From positions 1,484,001 through 1,548,000 of the forward strand of contig NW_022145547.1 of the NCBI RefSeq assembly GCF_000002235.5: a stretch of 64,000 nt of DNA, written 5' to 3'. Under the pieces are notes generated by a model. It had not been told where the DNA came from. It did not search any database and worked only from the letters and a program-made list of their open reading frames with translations. This document shows, piece after piece, positions 60,943-64,000 of this stretch (the stretch's first letter is position 1; every line of letters starts with the position of its first letter). Position numbers and translations under genes: made by a program. This stretch comes from Strongylocentrotus purpuratus. Lineage: Eukaryota; Echinodermata; Echinoidea; Camarodonta; Strongylocentrotidae.

Positions 60943-63900
60943 ATATATATATCAACATTAAACAGAGTTCAAACTTGTGTATCTTCCTGATATGGAAAGT
61001 CAGCAGGAATGAGTGAGGTTGTGATAATGTATATTTCTAACAGGTGTATATAGACTTTCTGTCCCAACTGTATATAACATTATATCCTTGGTTGCTTCAG
61101 CATTATTAGATGCTTTTATATACAAAGCTAAGTCTTTGTGAAGAAACTTGTATGATATTTTTCAGAGAAGTCCTCTTACAGGTATTATTCTTGTTAATGA
61201 CACAATTTTTTTTTATATAAAAACTCTCCGAGAATCCAACCAAATTTACAGTTAATGTAAAAACAGAGATACAATGTTTGCAGTACATGCATTTGTTGAA
61301 TAAATATACATGTATGTTTCAAGATCATTAAGCAAAGAAATAGAATTTGGTTGGGCTGTACTGTAATCCTAAAATGTTCCATTTTCTTAGTGCTTGTGAT
61401 AGTGGTTATTGTTTCCAATACATTTTTGGTAATTTGGTTTACATTATTACTTTCATCCTAATTGCTGCCAGTTCTTTAATCCTTTGAAATTCCAATGAAG
61501 CCTAGAACTGACTGCAAAACTGTAGAAATATGAAAATGTACAAATTAAGCTATACATGTATGTGCATACTATATTGCATCTACATGTATACTAATATATC
61601 AAATGCTATCAATATTCAAATCAGGAATTCAGGATAGTCTGGTCTATTTTATACATATTATATTGAGTATTGGTGGTGTAATCTTACAATTTATATACAT
61701 ATATTTTTTTCATTCTGATTTACAGCTATGTGAGTGATGGTTCTGAATCTTCAAGTGATCAGTTCACAGTGAGCTTGTCAGACGGTGTTCACTCCATCAC
61801 AGAGACTGTTGATATCAATATCATACCAGTCAACGATGAGATACCAGCCTTGCTACCTGGTCTGGAGTCAGAACTGACTATCTCAGAGGGAGGAAGTGTG
61901 ACTATTGGATCAGACATTCTATCAGCCACGGACCCAGACACCAATGACCTGCTGCTCCATTACGTTGTAGTGATGCACCCCCTCAGGGGTGTGCTCTTAA
62001 GAGATGGAGTGATTGTGAATAGGTTTTCACAGAGGGATGTTAACAGAGGAAAGATAGTTTATGAACATACCGGTGGTGAGACAGGACTTAGCAACATTCA
62101 AGATGTGATTACATTCATTGTGTCGGATAAGAGCATCCCATCCAATCCGGGCCTTCCAGTGAAAGATGTGATCATCAACATCGCTCCATCTGATGATAGG
62201 CCTCCAAGGATAGTCTTTGGGAATCCTTTCTTTGTGGATGAAGGTGAGAAAGTACCTCTGACCGTGGATGTCCTCAGTGCCGTTGATCGAGACTCTCCAT
62301 CAGAGTACCTGCGGTTCGTCATTACACGCCAACCTGTCTGGGGCTATGTGGAGAACATCCTACCCACGCCTGGCTTTGAGAAGAGTAACGCAGGTAAACC
62401 TGTCACCTCTTTTACCTTCAAGGATATCACTGATGGAAATATTAACTTTGTCCAGTCACTGTCCACTAGGCTGGAGCCTATCAGCGATTCCTTCTTGTTG
62501 TACGTGACCGATGGAGAACACTCCTCGCCCAATGTAACATTCGTGGTTAACATCACGCCTCAGAATGACGAGGTGCCTACACTGACAGTCCGCAACTTTA
62601 CGGTCCATGAGGGGTCATTCTTCAAGATCAGGACAGATACGATCAACGCAAATGACCTTGATATCCCGATGGACATGCTGATGTTCTCTATCTTGAGAGC
62701 ACCAGAGCATGGCATGATTATAAATAGAGTGCCCTCATTGGTGGAGAGTCCCATCCCCGTCTATGACTTCAATCTCAACCAACTTCTCAACACCCTCTCC
62801 CTGGCTTATGTCCATGATGGGTCTGAGTCTACAGAGGATAAGTTTGTGATACGAGTGACGGACGGAAAACATACTGTCCGTAAAACGGTCAACATCACCA
62901 TCATCCCCGTCAATGATGAGAGTCCAGAGATTGTCAAGAATGCAGGCATCAGGATCAGCATTCATGAGAGTCGCATTCTATCTGCGGTCATTCTCCGGAC
63001 AGAGGATAGAGACACACCTGATGATCATCTCGTCTACACCTTGAACTCTCTGCCCAGGAGAGGCACCTTGCAGCGGAAGGTTGCTGAGGATAGATGGGAA
63101 GACATCACAGACATTCTCACCAACTTCACCCAGTGGGATCTCAATCAGAACCTGATACGCTATATCCACTCTGCAAACTTGGGATCCAAAGGCATAGATC
63201 GATTCTATTTCTCTGTTAGCGACGGTGTCCACTCGACGGGAAAACAAAACTTCAGGATCATGATCCAGAACACCAAACGTGAACCTCTTATCATCACCAA
63301 CAATGGTCTTCAGCTGGACGAAGGCCAGACAGTCATTATACCCCCAACTCTTCTATCAGCAAATGATAACAGTGGGCAACTGACTGATATTGTATTCAAT
63401 GTCTTATCGTCACCCACACAGGGACACTTGGAGGATGTTGCTAGGCCTGGTATACCTCTTACAACCTTTTCTCAAATGGACATCTTGGGTCAAAGGTTGG
63501 TCTACAAGCATCTCAGGGTAGATCAAATTCACAATGATCAATTCACATTCAGTGTTACTAATGGATATGAACTTCGCAATGACACATTCCAGATTGTAGT
63601 AAATCCTGTTGATAATATGTTACCAGTACTAATGGCCAAGGAGCAAATGACTGTAGCACAGAATGGATTCCAGATCATTTCTCTCTCACAGCTGCATGCT
63701 CTTGATCCAGATACACCAGCATCAAGTGTTTTCTTCGTCATCACCCAAATGCCTCTTTTCGGAACCCTCTTGATCGGTGGCTTACCAGTTGAACAAAGCT
63801 TCACCCAACAGGATATCGATAATTACGATATCTCATATCGTCACGACTTTGGACAATCACAAACGGACGAGTTCTATTTCGTAGTCGAAGATGGCACCAA

Positions 63901-64000
63901 TAGGGGATTTTTAACCGGTGACAACATTCGCTACGAGCCGGTGCGCTTCCAGATCAACATCAACATCGTGGATTCCTCGCCGCCGGATCTCATCACCAAC
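54448..64000 (+). CDS. ECM3: ECM3/FREM2-like extracellular matrix protein, 5' part (3' end outside window)
   Basis: Large secreted basal-lamina protein of the FRAS/FREM family. In sea urchins the counterpart is ECM3, a blastocoel matrix component on which mesenchyme cells migrate; in vertebrates FREM2 forms a complex with FRAS1 and FREM1. Exons: 54448-54678, 55861-58082 and 61726-64000 (open at the edge), with GT/AG sites and compatible phases; 1576 codons seen. The start ATG opens a signal peptide (AVKSITTLLLVLGLTSNVIG). A FREM-type N-terminal domain follows (RVNNGLEVPIGRSVTLGQDD), then many CSPG repeats of about 110-120 residues marked by DxD (DNDN, DMDS), PxxGxL/I and YxHDD/SDG words. No Calx-beta motif is reached. 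An acceptor at 54359 shows that a 5' non-coding exon precedes it. Confidence 0.92.
54756..54862. mobile_element. MITE with CAGTCAAACCTG-type termini, copy 2
   Basis: CAGTCAACCTGCTTTAGTGA to GTCGCTATAGACAGGTTTGA. It lines up with 453-607 but is about 50 bp shorter inside. It lies in ECM3-like intron 1, just after the donor, and keeps exon 1's open frame going to 54975; that extension is not coding. Confidence 0.7.
55861..58082 (+). CDS. ECM3: ECM3-like exon 2: N-terminal domain and first CSPG repeats
   Basis: One uninterrupted exon of 2222 nt (740 codons). The first part matches the FREM2 N-terminal region (CEFLPETIKYTHSGLPYLDQD, then ALTADCYDFMMGMIRYEH). CSPG repeats begin at MMSMYVMEADQFILTTITP, as in FREM2. 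Repeat hallmarks appear in series: INTGLTMLEG-like starts (NTGLTMLEGQSRIIRP, NNVQFELKEGRTIRI, RVNDLTVREGQDLTF), HG(R/K)L turns and YRHDDSDTLKDS-type acidic ends. The repeat that starts at RVNDLTVREG is cut by the intron at 58083. Confidence 0.93.
58152..58335 (-). mobile_element. LINE reverse-transcriptase C-terminal remnant with (GA)n tail
   Basis: On the minus strand GKIVGRRRILWMDNLQKLL, then KARSRGLWNSMIAKV, has the GRRR-WxDN ... R--W--M layout found at the C-terminus of RTE/L1-type non-LTR polyproteins. A (GA)n run (CT on the plus strand, 58152-58168) follows its 3' end. Everything upstream of this short C-terminus is missing or unrecognisable. Confidence 0.6.
60906..60951. repeat. (TA)n microsatellite
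   Basis: TA dinucleotide run with one TTT interruption, inside ECM3-like intron 2. Confidence 0.9.
61726..64000 (+). CDS. ECM3: ECM3-like exon 3: further CSPG repeats, open at right edge
   Basis: Begins YVSDGSESSSDQFTVSLSDG, which completes the repeat broken by intron 2. The frame stays open to the end of the window (758 codons). Successive repeats carry ENL-, RxF- and DDE-spaced hallmarks (VNDEIPAL, TNDEVPTLT and VNDESPEI analogues), HGMI/RGTL turns and acidic YxHxxSE ends, as in FREM2 repeats 6 onwards. It stops at SSPPDLITN without a donor. Confidence 0.93.

Larger units (their letters stand above)
58083..61725 (+). other. ECM3-like intron 2
   Basis: Clean GTAAGG donor and TTTACAG acceptor join two halves of one CSPG repeat. 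It holds a (CT)n run, a LINE remnant (58152-58335), a poly-G run near 59425, repeated ACATGT words (58890 and 60868) and (TA)n at 60906-60951. No additional exon seen. Confidence 0.8.

Overview
The window looks like nuclear DNA of a sea urchin or close echinoderm relative. It is AT-rich and intron-rich. It is crowded with palindromic MITEs, tRNA-derived SINEs, (GA)n/(CT)n and (TA)n microsatellites and long poly-G/poly-C runs. Its last gene closely resembles echinoid ECM3, a FREM2-family protein. There are no operons, no CRISPR array and no bacterial features.

Layout. (1) 626-6641, minus: a multi-exon gene I cannot name. It has a possible TFIIS-N/LW-like helical segment, a very acidic linker and a C-terminal coiled-coil-like exon, and it runs off the left edge. 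(2) 6892-17324, plus: a complete HDAC3 gene, 11 coding exons and 432 codons, arranged head-to-head with gene 1 across only about 250 bp. Its long 3' flank reaches a poly(A) signal near 21044. (3) 21.1-23.3 kb: purine-rich and mobile-element-derived sequence. (4) about 25.95-36.5 kb, minus: a small single-pass membrane protein with a signal peptide, a Pro/Thr- and Asp/Gly-rich ectodomain and a TM segment. Its long 5' intron holds a minisatellite and a LINE tail. (5) 36.5-45.1 kb: gene-poor, microsatellite-rich DNA. (6) 45114-50425, minus: AEBP2, the three-zinc-finger PRC2 cofactor, in a short form of about 305 residues. (7) 54448-64000 and beyond, plus: ECM3/FREM2-like extracellular matrix gene with two giant exons of CSPG repeats, running off the right edge.

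How the genes relate. HDAC3 (catalytic subunit of the NCoR/SMRT corepressor) and AEBP2 (PRC2 cofactor) are both chromatin repressors. ECM3 and the small membrane protein are surface or matrix proteins. I see no evidence that they form one system; they look like ordinary neighbours. The two divergent pairs (unknown gene/HDAC3 and AEBP2/ECM3) are the only architectural hints of shared regulation.

The most interesting non-coding structure is in HDAC3 intron 6. Two copies of one TTAA-flanked MITE abut, and one is interrupted by a 1.6 kb CAGGGTTC-ended transposon flanked by a repeated GATTAG. That transposon carries a 300-bp snapback. I did not find a clearly new biological system. The unnamed gene at the left edge is the best candidate for an undescribed protein. 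All splice sites and protein reconstructions are hand-read; no alignment or database search was run.
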